From Nitrospira defluvii (GTDB taxonomy: Bacteria; Nitrospirota; Nitrospiria; Nitrospirales; Nitrospiraceae), in NCBI GenBank assembly GCA_000196815.1, contig FP929003.1, positions 3,309,501 through 3,373,500 on the forward strand: a stretch of DNA of 64,000 nucleotides, given 5' to 3'. The position numbers were made by a program, and so were the translations under genes. This document shows positions 43,607 to 52,370 of this stretch, piece after piece. Under the pieces are notes generated by a model that saw only the letters and a program-made list of their open reading frames with translations, did not search any database and had not been told where the DNA came from. Each line of letters starts with the position of its first letter. Position 1 is the first letter of the stretch.

Positions 43607-44226
43607 CAAAATTCCTCAGGGCGCAATCATTTCGATGACACCCACAATGACTGCGTACAGCAATCGAGCCACCTCGAGAGTATGAACAATCTATCCTGCT
43701 CGCGCTATTCATCACAAACAACAGATGGATTACCAATTACGCTTACGCGCTTCAATCAGGCTCGCCCACTCGGCATGCCGACACAGGGCATCTTAGATTG
43801 TCGAGGGCCTCACACCATTCACTCCGTATCAAGCGAGAACGTTGGCATGGACTCCGCCGAGCCTATGAGAGCAGCACAGCTTACCCGGCGCGCTCTGCGA
43901 GGTGCGCGACACGAGCAATAGAGAGCGTCAGGTTTGTGCGCACCATCGAGGCCGTCTCGACTTCACTCACTCCGATTCGTTGAACTGATAACTGACAGGA
44001 AGGTACCTATAGATGAAAGCACAGTTCCAGGAACCATTCTTTCATTCTGACTTGGCTAACGACGAATACCATCCACGCGTTTCGGATTACCACCGGTTGG
44101 ATAGCGAATGCACGGAGCCATTGTTATTCACACCACTGAAGAAGTCAGGAAAGACTCCCGGCACATTATCCTGTTCAGGCATAGAATCCGCTTGCGATGC
44201 CGATACGCAATATCCTCCGTAGGATG
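43607..44226. other. Low-GC intergenic region, no confident gene
   Basis: About 620 bp upstream of the HEPN gene. The one frame with a reasonable ribosome-binding site is 44013-44222 on the plus strand (AGGAAGG before ATG, 69 codons), but its translation resembles no protein and lacks domain features. The frame at 43682-43921 is similarly unsupported. The sequence looks like decayed accessory DNA. I see no tRNA, IS terminal repeats or CRISPR repeats in it. Confidence 0.4.
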
Positions 44227-44325
44227 CTAGCGGGGTGCACTATCGGGATGCGTGCCATTTTTCACTTCAGCGAGTCGGGCGTCGGTCATCTTGCGCACCT
44301 CCTCATTGGTCAGGTTAAGCGACAT
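44227..44325 (-). CDS. Possible 32-residue protein
   Basis: A short frame beginning 8 bp after the stop of the small membrane protein, translating to MSLNLTNEEVRKMTDARL and a charged end. It has a plausible amphipathic helix and normal codon choice, but no Shine-Dalgarno is visible. It could be a tiny downstream partner of the membrane protein. Function unknown. Confidence 0.3.
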   Translation of the reverse strand: MSLNLTNEEVRKMTDARLAEVKNGTHPDSAPR

Positions 44326-44333
44326 TGCAGAGC

Positions 44334-44735
44334 CTATTTATCGCCAACCAGGAAACTGATGATGGCTAGGACGCTAATGAGCAAAGCCATCGCAACGATG
44401 AACGAGGCAGCGAAGTCTCCTGTGTCTAGATATACGTTGTCTCCAGACTCGCCCGTCGCCTTCAGAGAGTCGCGTTGAGCAGTAGCCCACAGCAACTGAC
44501 GATAAAGGTACGTCCGTCCCCACTTCGTCTTAAGTAAGAGTCTGTTCACTCCTTCTGTGGCAAGCCATTGGCAAGCAACGGCAACGGGAATCAAAAGCAA
44601 CATTGCCCACAGTTGACGTAAAGACGGAATTTCTAAGAAGTAGGAAAGCATTAGCATCGGGAGGCCATAGCCAACCGTCCATCTGGACAAAGTTACCAAT
44701 TTTGACGTCTGCTTTGGTACGTAGAACTCGATCAT
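44334..44735 (-). CDS. Small membrane protein of unknown function
   Basis: A 133-residue protein with three hydrophobic segments (about residues 23-36, 43-58 and 108-129) separated by a charged cytoplasmic loop containing KTKWGRTYLYRQLLWATAQRDSL. I do not recognise the family. It starts at ATG 44735 with no clear Shine-Dalgarno, only 25 bp after an attC-like palindrome (44761-44859), as a gene in an integron cassette would. It lies in the AT-richer accessory region. Confidence 0.55.
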   Translation of the reverse strand: MIEFYVPKQTSKLVTLSRWTVGYGLPMLMLSYFLEIPSLRQLWAMLLLIPVAVACQWLATEGVNRLLLKTKWGRTYLYRQLLWATAQRDSLKATGESGDNVYLDTGDFAASFIVAMALLISVLAIISFLVGDK

Positions 44736-44760
44736 GATCGGCTAGAAAACGACCCGCAGC

Positions 44761-44859
44761 GTCTAACGCGCTGGCGCTCAACGGGGTACCGCCCTGCCCG
44801 ACTTGGACTTCCTGGGCGGACGCTGACATCGGTTCGCCAGTTGGAATGCCTTGTTAGAC
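44761..44859 (-). other. attC-like nested palindrome (integron cassette recombination site candidate)
   Basis: The 99-bp segment begins with GTCTAAC (44761-44767) and ends with its exact inverse GTTAGAC (44853-44859), matching RYYYAAC and GTTRRRY. Nested inside are CAACGGG/CCAGTTG (one mismatch, as in attC L boxes) and CCGCCC (44789-44794) with GGGCGG (44814-44819). Length and nested order agree with attC sites. No integron integrase or second site is visible, so this is an isolated candidate. Confidence 0.45.
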
Positions 44860-44955
44860 CGAGTACTGCTGACAAGCAGATAGCCCTCCGGATTGTGCAA
44901 AACAAGGGACAAGTTACTTTTTAAAGCTGAACGTTGTCAACGACGGAAACTTGCC

Positions 44956-45066
44956 CCAGGCCGCTCAAAACGGCCCTCCAACAAGGCCCCAACGACCTAG
45001 GGTCCGAGGCATACTGTTTTGGTATGTCGAGAGTCCGAGCGAAGAGAGTACGCAGTGGAGGCCGGT
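44956..45066 (+). repeat. Degenerate copy of the dispersed element beside the gltD remnant
   Basis: It starts with CCAGGCCGCTCAAAA and continues with a diverged form of the element (GGCCCTCCAACAAGGCC, then ATGTCGAGAGTCCGAGCGAAG). The same 15-mer occurs at 45987-46001 in the equivalent position next to the intact gltD. Confidence 0.55.
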
Positions 45067-45067
45067 C

Positions 45068-45180
45068 TCAGCTTCCCATTTTCGCTGACTTGTTGACTTG
45101 CAGATGCTTATCCACTCCCACGAACTTCGTGCGCCCTTCAGCGATGAACCAGACGATCAGCGAGGCCCTGAGGATGTCGC
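45068..45180 (-). pseudogene. Decayed duplicate of the gltD 3' end
   Basis: Read on the minus strand this stretch encodes RASLIVWFIAEGRTKFVGVD and KHLQVNKSAKMGS followed by a stop. The intact GltD C-terminus is GASLIVWAIAEGRKMAAGVD and KYLQAGKSAKTGR. Frame and stop position are conserved, while the nucleotide sequence has diverged at roughly one position in five. No start or upstream gltD sequence remains. The left-hand end is used in another frame as the last codons of the neighbouring 72-residue gene. Confidence 0.8.
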
Positions 45181-45375
45181 GTCCCAATCTCGTTGAGTAA
45201 TCAGTGACCTTGGCTTCAATGCGTCACTTGCATAGGCTAGCTGAAGCGCCTCTTCCAGCCAGGCCAACCGTTGAACCGGCGTAGCAGAGAGTGTCGCCGC
45301 GAGCAGATTCTGATTGTCAGCATTCCAATCGGTTGATTGCGTGACATCCGAGGTACTCGATGACTCATTAGCCAT
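45157..45375 (-). CDS. Small partner protein of the nucleotidyltransferase
   Basis: A 72-residue hydrophilic protein encoded one base after the nucleotidyltransferase stop (TGATATG). The central part (NLLAATLSATPVQRLAWLEEALQLAYASDALK) is a helical segment that I associate with small genes found beside nucleotidyltransferases of this type. The last seven or so codons (ending SSGPR) lie in sequence derived from the gltD remnant, read in a different frame. The natural C-terminus may therefore have been lost or replaced at the recombination junction. Role unknown; antitoxin-like or toxin-like activity is speculation. Confidence 0.65.
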   Translation of the reverse strand: MANESSSTSDVTQSTDWNADNQNLLAATLSATPVQRLAWLEEALQLAYASDALKPRSLITQRDWDATSSGPR

Positions 45376-45376
45376 A

Positions 45377-45877
45377 TCAGAGACTTCCTTTTCGTCGTCG
45401 AATCGCTTCCAACTGCTCAATGTCTGCCAAATCTTGTGGCCTGCCGGCATGCCGTTTCAAGACAATAAGGTCCTCGACCGATGCAATTCGAACCGTTGTG
45501 TTATTCAAGGCCACTTCCTCTGATCGAGCCAACAGATCGTCGAATGACACATCCGGCTTCAACAATAAGTCTACCACTCGCATCGGATTAACCTGATCGA
45601 CGAGCGAGAAAGCCAGCATATGCTTGTCTCGAAGCCATACTTCTCGCACTTCAGGATCCGCAAATGCTTCAGGCGGTACCGGCACCTGAGGCCGAAACCC
45701 GTTCGCCACCAAGGTTCGGATCATCTTGATAGCTTCCTCAGGAGCAAGATCTACGGCCAGATCCACATCCGCAGTCAATCTGGCATAGCCGTGCAGCACC
45801 GTGGCGAGGCCGCCCACGACGACATAGCGTACTCCCGCCGTATTGAGTATTTGAAATATGGGTTCGAAGACCGACAC
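45377..45877 (-). CDS. MNT/AbiEii-type nucleotidyltransferase
   Basis: A 166-residue protein of the DNA polymerase beta-like nucleotidyltransferase superfamily. GG at residues 22-23 and the DVD pair (D37, D39) form the active-site pattern GG-x(13)-DxD within VVVGGLATVLHGYARLTADVDLAVDL. A later EDLIVLKRHAGRPQDLADIEQL is typical of the DUF6036/DUF1814 group. Relatives serve as antitoxins or toxins (AbiEii, MenA, MNT) that add nucleotides to RNA or protein. It forms a two-gene unit with the downstream 72-residue gene and is flanked by gltD-derived sequence on both sides. Confidence 0.82.
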   Translation of the reverse strand: MSVFEPIFQILNTAGVRYVVVGGLATVLHGYARLTADVDLAVDLAPEEAIKMIRTLVANGFRPQVPVPPEAFADPEVREVWLRDKHMLAFSLVDQVNPMRVVDLLLKPDVSFDDLLARSEEVALNNTTVRIASVEDLIVLKRHAGRPQDLADIEQLEAIRRRKGSL

Positions 45878-45986
45878 AGAGCCATTCTAACGGATACGCG
45901 TACAATTAGCAGCCGATCTGACAATGGCATGGAATGAAAGAGGGACAGGGCTCTGGCGAGGGTAACGGCGAAGGATGTCGGGCAGT

Positions 45987-46065
45987 CCAGGCCGCTCAAA
46001 AAGCTTATCCAGGGTTTCGGCACATTGAGGAGTTGAGCAACGCAAGAAGATACTTGGAGAAAAGC
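45987..46065 (+). repeat. Degenerate element copy downstream of gltD
   Basis: It begins with the exact 15-mer CCAGGCCGCTCAAAA (45987-46001) and contains ACATTGAGGAGTTGAGCAAC, a weakened form of the ACGTTGAG...TCTGAACGA core. It has the same place and orientation relative to gltD as the copy at 44956-45066 has to the gltD remnant. Confidence 0.4.
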
Positions 46066-46106
46066 GCGTCTCGGCGCGCTTGGTGGGCTGGCAAGAAGAG
46101 AATTTC

Positions 46107-47540
46107 TCAGCGGCCGGTTTTCGCCGACTTGCCCGCTTGGAGATACTTATCGACGCCCGCTGCCATCTTGCGCCCTTCGGCGATGGCCCAGACGATGAGG
46201 GAGGCGCCGCGCTTGGTATCGCCACCGGCAAACACGCCGTCGAGGTTGGTCATGAAGTTGTCGTCCACCGTGACGCAACCGCGCGCATCGTAGGTGACGC
46301 CGAGGCTGTCGAGGAATCCGTTTCTGACCGGGCCCGTGAAGCCCATGGCGAGCAACACGAGGTCCGCATCCAATTCAAAGTCCGTGTTCGGCATCGGCAC
46401 GAACTTGCCGCCTTCGAACTTGACCCGATTGGCATGCAGCTTGGTGACATGACCGTTGTGGCCGGTAAACTTGGTGGTGGAGACGCTCCACTGGCGGTCG
46501 CAGCCTTCTTCGTGCGCATGCGACGTGCGGAGTTGCATCGGCCAGAGCGGCCAAGGCGTGGAACTGGCGCGCGTGGGAGGCGGCTCGGGCAACACTTCGA
46601 ACTGATGGACTTCGCTGCACCCCTGACGATGCGCGGTGCCCACACAATCGGACCCGGTATCGCCGCCGCCGATGATGATGACCCGTTTCCCCTTGGCGGT
46701 GATCGGTTCGTCAGACACGGAAATGCCCGCCGTCCGCTTGTTCTGTTGAGTCAGGTACTCCATGGCGAAATGGATGCCCTTGAGGTCCCGACCGGGAACC
46801 GGCAGGTCTCGCGCCAACTCGGCGCCCATCGTCAACCCGACGGCATCGAACTGCTGGCGCAACTGCTCGCCGGTGATATCTTTTCCCACAGTGACGCCGG
46901 TCTTGAACTCGACGCCTTCGGCTTTCATCTGCTCCAGCCGCCGGTCGATCACCCACTTTTCCATTTTGAAATCGGGAATCCCGTACCGCAGCAAGCCGCC
47001 GATGCGATCGGACTTTTCGAACACGGTCACGGTATGTCCCGCCCGCGCCAGCTGTTGCGCAGCCGCCAGGCCAGCCGGTCCTGAACCGATGATCGCGACG
47101 GTCTTGCCCGTTTTTCTGACCGGCATGGCCGGTTCGACCAGGCCTTCGTTGAAGCCACGGTCGATGATGTTCCATTCGAGCACACGGATCGACACGGGAT
47201 CACTGTTGATCCCCAATACGCAGGCCCCTTCGCAAGGCGCGGGGCAGAGCCGACCGGTGAACTCGGGGAAATTATTCGTGGTATGCAGGGCTTTGAGCGC
47301 GTCTTTCCAACGCCCGCGGTAGACGAGATCGTTCCACTCCGGAATCAGGTTCACGACCGGACAACCGGTATTGCCCTGACAAAACGGCACACCGCAATCC
47401 ATGCAACGGGCGCCCTGGACCTTGAGCTTGTCCTCGGCGATCGGCTCGTACATTTCCTTCCAATCGAGCACACGCAACTCGACCGGTTTCCGCTTCGGTC
47501 CCTCACGCGCGTATTTGAGAAAGCCCTTTGGATCACCCAT
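46107..47540 (-). CDS. gltD: Glutamate synthase small subunit
   Basis: A 477-residue flavin- and Fe-S-containing subunit that passes electrons from NAD(P)H to GltB. The N-terminal Fe-S domain has RCMDCGVPFCQGNTGCPVVNLIPEWN and LCPAPCEGACVLGIN. The first dinucleotide fold is GSGPAGLAAAQQLARAG, the second is VIIIGGGDTGSDCVGTA, and the end has GVFAGGDTKRGASLIVWAIAEGR. The length is standard. It follows gltB by 72 bp on the same strand, forming the usual gltBD operon for ammonium assimilation. A diverged copy of its last 35 codons lies about 1 kb downstream. Confidence 0.97.
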   Translation of the reverse strand: MGDPKGFLKYAREGPKRKPVELRVLDWKEMYEPIAEDKLKVQGARCMDCGVPFCQGNTGCPVVNLIPEWNDLVYRGRWKDALKALHTTNNFPEFTGRLCPAPCEGACVLGINSDPVSIRVLEWNIIDRGFNEGLVEPAMPVRKTGKTVAIIGSGPAGLAAAQQLARAGHTVTVFEKSDRIGGLLRYGIPDFKMEKWVIDRRLEQMKAEGVEFKTGVTVGKDITGEQLRQQFDAVGLTMGAELARDLPVPGRDLKGIHFAMEYLTQQNKRTAGISVSDEPITAKGKRVIIIGGGDTGSDCVGTAHRQGCSEVHQFEVLPEPPPTRASSTPWPLWPMQLRTSHAHEEGCDRQWSVSTTKFTGHNGHVTKLHANRVKFEGGKFVPMPNTDFELDADLVLLAMGFTGPVRNGFLDSLGVTYDARGCVTVDDNFMTNLDGVFAGGDTKRGASLIVWAIAEGRKMAAGVDKYLQAGKSAKTGR

Positions 47541-47612
47541 CGCTTAATCGTCTTTCGTGGTTCGTATCTCGTATCTCGTTCGAAATTTATTAATCACGCA
47601 CGCGCTTCACGC

Positions 47613-50600
47613 TTATTTCGCGACCTTGGCCGCCGCCGCTTTCCGTTCGGCCAGCACACGCTTGTAGTCGATCGGCATCACCTTCACGAACTTCGGCAGA
47701 ATCGCGTCCCAGCCATCCAGGATACGCTTGGCGTTCCGGCTACCGGTATACATGAAGTGGGAGGTGATCATGTCGTGCAACAACTTCTTGTCGTCGTCGC
47801 TCGTGACCTGCTCTAACTCCACCATGCCCAGGTTGCAGCGCGACTGGAATTTATCCAGTTCGTTCAGCACAAACGCCACGCCGCCGGACATACCTGCGGC
47901 GAAATTTCTGCCCGTGCGGCCCAGCACCGCCACCACGCCGCCGGTCATGTATTCACAGCCATGGTCACCGGTGCCTTCGACGACGGCCCGCACGCCGCTG
48001 TTCCGCACAGCGAACCGCTCCCCGGCCATGCCGTAGAAGTAGGCTTCGCCCTGCGTTCCACCGTACAGCGAGGTATTGCCGACGAGAATCGTTTCTTCCG
48101 GCGTGTAAATCGCGTTCTTCGGCGGGAAGACGATGATCTTGCCGCCTGAGAGGCCCTTGCCGATGTAATCGTTGGACTCACCTTCCAACACGAGCGTGAT
48201 GCCGCGCGAGAGAAAGGCTCCGAACGATTGTCCGGCTGACCCGTTGAACTTGATCGTGATCGTATCGGCAGGCAACCCGTCCAAGCCGTATTTCTTTGCG
48301 ATCTGGCTGGAGAGCATCGTCCCGACGGTGCGATTCAAATTCCTGATCGGCAGTTCGAGCGTGACCTTTTCACCGCGATCGATCGCCGGCCGGCATTGCT
48401 CGATGAGCTTCCGGTCCAAAATCTCGGCAATGCCGTGATCCTGCTTCTGTACACAATAGCGAGACACCTCCGGACCGACTTCCGGCATCTTGAGCAGCGG
48501 CGTGAGATCCAGGCCCTTGGCCTTCCAATGTTCGACGGCCTTGTGAATCTTGAGCTTGTCCACGCGGCCGACCATCTCGTTGATGGTCCGGAATCCCAGC
48601 TTGGCCATGATCTGCCGCAACTCTTCCGCAATGAAGAAGAAGAAATTGACGACATGTTCCGGCTGGCCGGTGAACTTTTTACGCAACACCGGATCCTGGG
48701 TCGCTATGCCGACGGGGCAGGTATTGAGGTGGCACTTCCGCATCATGATGCAGCCTTCGATGATGAGCGGCGCCGTCGCAAATCCATACTCTTCCGCCCC
48801 CAAGAGCGCGGCAATGGCCACATCGCGTCCGGTCTTCATCTGGCCGTCGGTTTCGACCCGAATCCGCCCGCGCAGGTCGTTGAGGACCAGCGTCTGATGC
48901 GTTTCCGCCAATCCCAGCTCCCAGGGCACACCGGCATACTTGATGGACGAGAGCGGAGAAGCCCCGGTTCCGCCGGAGTCGCCGCTGATCAGGACCTTGT
49001 CCGCATGGGCCTTCGCCACACCGGCGGCTACTGTGCCGACTCCGACTTCGGAAACCAGCTTGACCGAGACGGCGGCCTCGGAGTTTGCATTCTTCAAGTC
49101 GAAGATCAGCTGAGCCAGGTCTTCGATGGAATAAATGTCATGGTGCGGCGGCGGAGAAATCAGCTGCACGCCCGGCGTCGAATATCGCAGACGCGCAATG
49201 TTCTCATCCACCTTATGACCGGGAAGCTGTCCGCCTTCACCCGGCTTGGCTCCCTGCGCCATCTTGATCTGCAGTTCCTTGGCATTCACGAGGTAATGGC
49301 TCGTGACTCCGAACCGCGCCGACGCCACCTGCTTGATGTAGCTGTTTCTGGAATCGCCGTTCGGCAGCGGCGCGAACCGCTCGGGATCTTCGCCGCCTTC
49401 GCCGGTGTTGCTCTTCGCGCCCAGCCGGTTCATCGCGATCGCCAGCGTCTCATGGGCCTCTTTGCTGATCGACCCGAACGACATGGCACCGGTCGTGAAG
49501 CGCTTTACGATTTCCTTCGCCGGCTCTACCTCGTCGAGCGAAATCGCCTCAGGCTGGAACTTGAACTCCAGAAGGCCGCGTAGATTCGACCGGCGTCTGC
49601 TCTCATCGTTCACCAGCTGTGAAAACTCGGCGAATGTCTTGGGATCGTTATTCCGGGTCGCATGCTGCAGCTTATAGATGGTGTCGGGATTCCAGTTGTG
49701 GTGCTCGCCCTGGATCCGATAGTGAATCTCGCCGCCGAAATCCAACTGCCGGATCGGGGCCGGTTCGTAGGCCACGCGATGGCGGCGCAATGTCTCTTCA
49801 CCGATTTCCCGGATGCTGATGCCTTCGATCCGCGACGGCGTACCGGTGAAATAGCGGTCGATCAGTTCGTGATTGAGCCCGATCGCTTCAAAAATCTGGG
49901 CACCGCAATAGGATTGAACGGTGGAGATGCCCATCTTCGAGAAGATCTTGAGCAAGCCTTTGTTAATGGCTTTGATGAACTTGCCTTCCGCGGTCGGCGC
50001 GTCGAGCCCCTCTGGGAAATAGCCGTCACGCTCCAGGTCCACCAGCGACTCGAACACCAGATAGGGATTCACCGTCCCGGCTCCGAACCCAATCAGGCAG
50101 GCGAAGTGATGGACATCGCGCGGCTCGCCGGTTTCCACCGTCAAGCCCACTTCGGTTCTCGTGCATTCCCGCACCAGATGATGGTGCACCGCCGCGACGC
50201 CGAGCAGACTCGGAATCGGCGCGTAGTCCGCATTGACCCCGCGGTCGCTGAGGATGAGAAACTTGTAGCCTTCGCGAATCGCCTGCGAGGCCTGGCGGCA
50301 GAGATCGTCCACCGCCGCCCCCAGCCCTTCCGGGCCTTCGGCGACGCGGAACAACATCTTCAGGGTCTTGCTCTTGAAATTGGGGTCGTTAATCTCGCGG
50401 ATCTTCTGCAGATCGGCGTTCGTCAGGATCGGCTGCTTCACCCGGATGCGCCGGCAGGATTCCGGATGTTCATCCATCAGATTAGGCTTGGGCCCGATGC
50501 TGGTCGTGAGCGACATGACGAGTTCTTCGCGGATCGGATCGATCGGCGGATTCGTGACCTGCGCAAAGAGTTGCTTGAAGTACTTGAACAGGAGCTGGGG

Positions 50601-52133
50601 CCGATCCGACAACACCGCCAGCGGCGTGTCGGTGCCCATGGAGGAAATGGCTTCTTGCCCTTCGACCACCATAGGGGTGATGACCATTTTCAGTTCTTCG
50701 ACGGTGTAGCCGAACGCCTGCTGACGCTGCCGGATCGTCGCATGATCGGGTTGCGGCACGTTGATCGGATCCGGCAATTCATCGAGCGAAATCCGATACT
50801 GAGCCACCCAGGAGCGATAGGGCTTGCGACGCACGATATCGGCTTTGACTTCTTCGTCGTCGATGATGCGGCCTTGCACGGTGTCCACAAGGAACATCCG
50901 TCCCGGCATCAAACGGCCCTTCTGCCGAATCCGCTGCGGGTCCATGGGAAGCACGCCCGCTTCGGACGCCAGCACCACCAGACCGTCGGTGGTCACCTGA
51001 TACCGACAGGGACGGAGTCCGTTCCGATCCAGCGTGGCGCCGATCAGCTTCCCGTCAGTGAAACACACGGCAGCCGGTCCGTCCCAGGGTTCCTGCATGG
51101 CGGCGTGGTACTCATAGAATCCACGGCGATCCAGGTCCATCTGCGGATTGGCGACCCAGGGTTCGGGAATCAACATCATCATCGCGTGCGGCAACGACCG
51201 ACCGCCGAGCACCAGGAATTCGAGCGCGTTGTCCAAACAGGCCGAATCGCTCTGGTTCTCATACACGATGGGAAACAGTTTCTGCATGTCCTCGCCGAAC
51301 AGTTCGGTATTCAGCCGCCCCTGCCGTGCGCGCATCCAATTCACATTGCCCTTCAACGTGTTGATTTCACCGTTGTGGCAAATGTAGCGATAGGGATGGG
51401 CCAGCGGCCAGGTCGGGAAGGTATTCGTGCTGAACCGCGAATGCACGAGGGCCAGGCCGCTCGTCACGCTGCTGTCGGTCAGGTCTTGATAGTACTGCGG
51501 AATCTGATGGGGCAGTAACAGCCCTTTATACACAATCGTGCTGCTGGACAGGCTCGGGATATAGAAGTACTCACGCCCTTCGATGGCAGATTCCCGCACC
51601 GCCCGTTCCGCGCACTTGCGGATGACGTACAAGCGCCGCTCAAATTCCTCATCCGTGAAAATGCCGCGGGCGATGAAGACCTGGCGCATGAACGGTTCGG
51701 TCGTGCGGGCCAGCTCGCCGATGGCGTCACTCTTGACCGGCACGTCGCGCCAGCCGAGGAGCTTGGCGTTAGCATCCTTGATGACGCGGTTGAACACCGT
51801 CTCGCACTGCGCACGGGCGTCGGCATCGGGCGGCAGGAACACCATACCCACGCCGTATTCGCCAGCGCCGGGCAGCTTGATCCCGCAGTCTTTTGCCGCA
51901 CGCTTGAAAAACTCATGCGGCACTTGAAGGAGAATGCCTGCGCCGTCGCCGGTGCAGGGATCGCACCCTTGCGCCCCTCGATGAGTCAGGCTCTCTAAGA
52001 CCTGCAGGCCCTGTTGCACAATCTGATGTGTGCGCTGGCCCTTGATATCGACGACAAACCCGACCCCGCACGCATCTTTTTCGTGCTGAGGATCATATAA
52101 CCCTTGTTTGGGAGGAAGCCCTGGTACATTCAT
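47613..52133 (-). CDS. gltB: Glutamate synthase large subunit
   Basis: A 1506-residue subunit that releases ammonia from glutamine and makes glutamate from 2-oxoglutarate. The glutaminase nucleophile is C22 in DACGVGFV, which is exposed after removal of the propeptide, and the amidotransferase domain contains [26 protein letters not shown]. The central and FMN domains include the glutamate-synthase signature [43 protein letters not shown] and [29 protein letters not shown] marks the 3Fe-4S cluster Cys residues, and the C-terminal beta-helix has the GxxGG repeats. The length is typical. Confidence 0.98.
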   Translation of the reverse strand: MNVPGLPPKQGLYDPQHEKDACGVGFVVDIKGQRTHQIVQQGLQVLESLTHRGAQGCDPCTGDGAGILLQVPHEFFKRAAKDCGIKLPGAGEYGVGMVFLPPDADARAQCETVFNRVIKDANAKLLGWRDVPVKSDAIGELARTTEPFMRQVFIARGIFTDEEFERRLYVIRKCAERAVRESAIEGREYFYIPSLSSSTIVYKGLLLPHQIPQYYQDLTDSSVTSGLALVHSRFSTNTFPTWPLAHPYRYICHNGEINTLKGNVNWMRARQGRLNTELFGEDMQKLFPIVYENQSDSACLDNALEFLVLGGRSLPHAMMMLIPEPWVANPQMDLDRRGFYEYHAAMQEPWDGPAAVCFTDGKLIGATLDRNGLRPCRYQVTTDGLVVLASEAGVLPMDPQRIRQKGRLMPGRMFLVDTVQGRIIDDEEVKADIVRRKPYRSWVAQYRISLDELPDPINVPQPDHATIRQRQQAFGYTVEELKMVITPMVVEGQEAISSMGTDTPLAVLSDRPQLLFKYFKQLFAQVTNPPIDPIREELVMSLTTSIGPKPNLMDEHPESCRRIRVKQPILTNADLQKIREINDPNFKSKTLKMLFRVAEGPEGLGAAVDDLCRQASQAIREGYKFLILSDRGVNADYAPIPSLLGVAAVHHHLVRECTRTEVGLTVETGEPRDVHHFACLIGFGAGTVNPYLVFESLVDLERDGYFPEGLDAPTAEGKFIKAINKGLLKIFSKMGISTVQSYCGAQIFEAIGLNHELIDRYFTGTPSRIEGISIREIGEETLRRHRVAYEPAPIRQLDFGGEIHYRIQGEHHNWNPDTIYKLQHATRNNDPKTFAEFSQLVNDESRRRSNLRGLLEFKFQPEAISLDEVEPAKEIVKRFTTGAMSFGSISKEAHETLAIAMNRLGAKSNTGEGGEDPERFAPLPNGDSRNSYIKQVASARFGVTSHYLVNAKELQIKMAQGAKPGEGGQLPGHKVDENIARLRYSTPGVQLISPPPHHDIYSIEDLAQLIFDLKNANSEAAVSVKLVSEVGVGTVAAGVAKAHADKVLISGDSGGTGASPLSSIKYAGVPWELGLAETHQTLVLNDLRGRIRVETDGQMKTGRDVAIAALLGAEEYGFATAPLIIEGCIMMRKCHLNTCPVGIATQDPVLRKKFTGQPEHVVNFFFFIAEELRQIMAKLGFRTINEMVGRVDKLKIHKAVEHWKAKGLDLTPLLKMPEVGPEVSRYCVQKQDHGIAEILDRKLIEQCRPAIDRGEKVTLELPIRNLNRTVGTMLSSQIAKKYGLDGLPADTITIKFNGSAGQSFGAFLSRGITLVLEGESNDYIGKGLSGGKIIVFPPKNAIYTPEETILVGNTSLYGGTQGEAYFYGMAGERFAVRNSGVRAVVEGTGDHGCEYMTGGVVAVLGRTGRNFAAGMSGGVAFVLNELDKFQSRCNLGMVELEQVTSDDDKKLLHDMITSHFMYTGSRNAKRILDGWDAILPKFVKVMPIDYKRVLAERKAAAAKVAK

Positions 52134-52259
52134 GACACGTTTTTCTCGTCAAGCTGGAAGGCAATTACCTGGAGAACAGACTCCCCTCTCGGGGACGTTG
52201 AAGCTGTCGCGCGACCACGGTCACTGCTACCATTCATTCGGGGAATTCAGCGAGGAGTC

Positions 52260-52289
52260 ACCTTACTGGATGGGGCTGGAAACTGTCAA
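52260..52289 (-). promoter_or_regulatory. Possible gltB promoter
   Basis: Minus-strand -35 TTGACA (52284-52289) and a poor -10 TAAGGT (52260-52265) with 18 bp spacing would start transcription about 120 bases before gltB. The leader then contains a CCCC-GAGA-GGGG hairpin. The weak -10 would suit a factor-dependent promoter, but I see no recognisable operator. Confidence 0.35.
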
Positions 52290-52333
52290 GAGAACGACGA
52301 CGCGATCGAGGCGAGAAACGCATCGACAGAAGC

Positions 52334-52363
52334 TTGACTTAGTGGACTTTCCTGCCCTACTAT
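52334..52363 (+). promoter_or_regulatory. Promoter predicted to give a leaderless polyprenyl synthase mRNA
   Basis: -35 TTGACT (52334-52339) and -10 TACTAT (52358-52363), 18 bp apart. The -10 ends eight bases before the ATG at 52371, so the start codon should be at or next to the 5' end of the mRNA. No Shine-Dalgarno precedes the gene. Confidence 0.5.
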
Positions 52364-52370
52364 CCGCTCC

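Noticed and set aside
44310-44320. GTTAAGC as the end of a second attC site
   Set aside because: It matches GTTRRRY by itself, but no RYYYAAC partner and no nested stems are found at 60-140 bp.
49662-51518. Long plus-strand open frame (618 codons) opposite gltB
   Set aside because: It lies entirely antisense to strongly conserved gltB sequence, and its translation is His/Arg/Gln-rich without domain features, as expected from GC-rich shadow frames. The same holds for 48396-49583.
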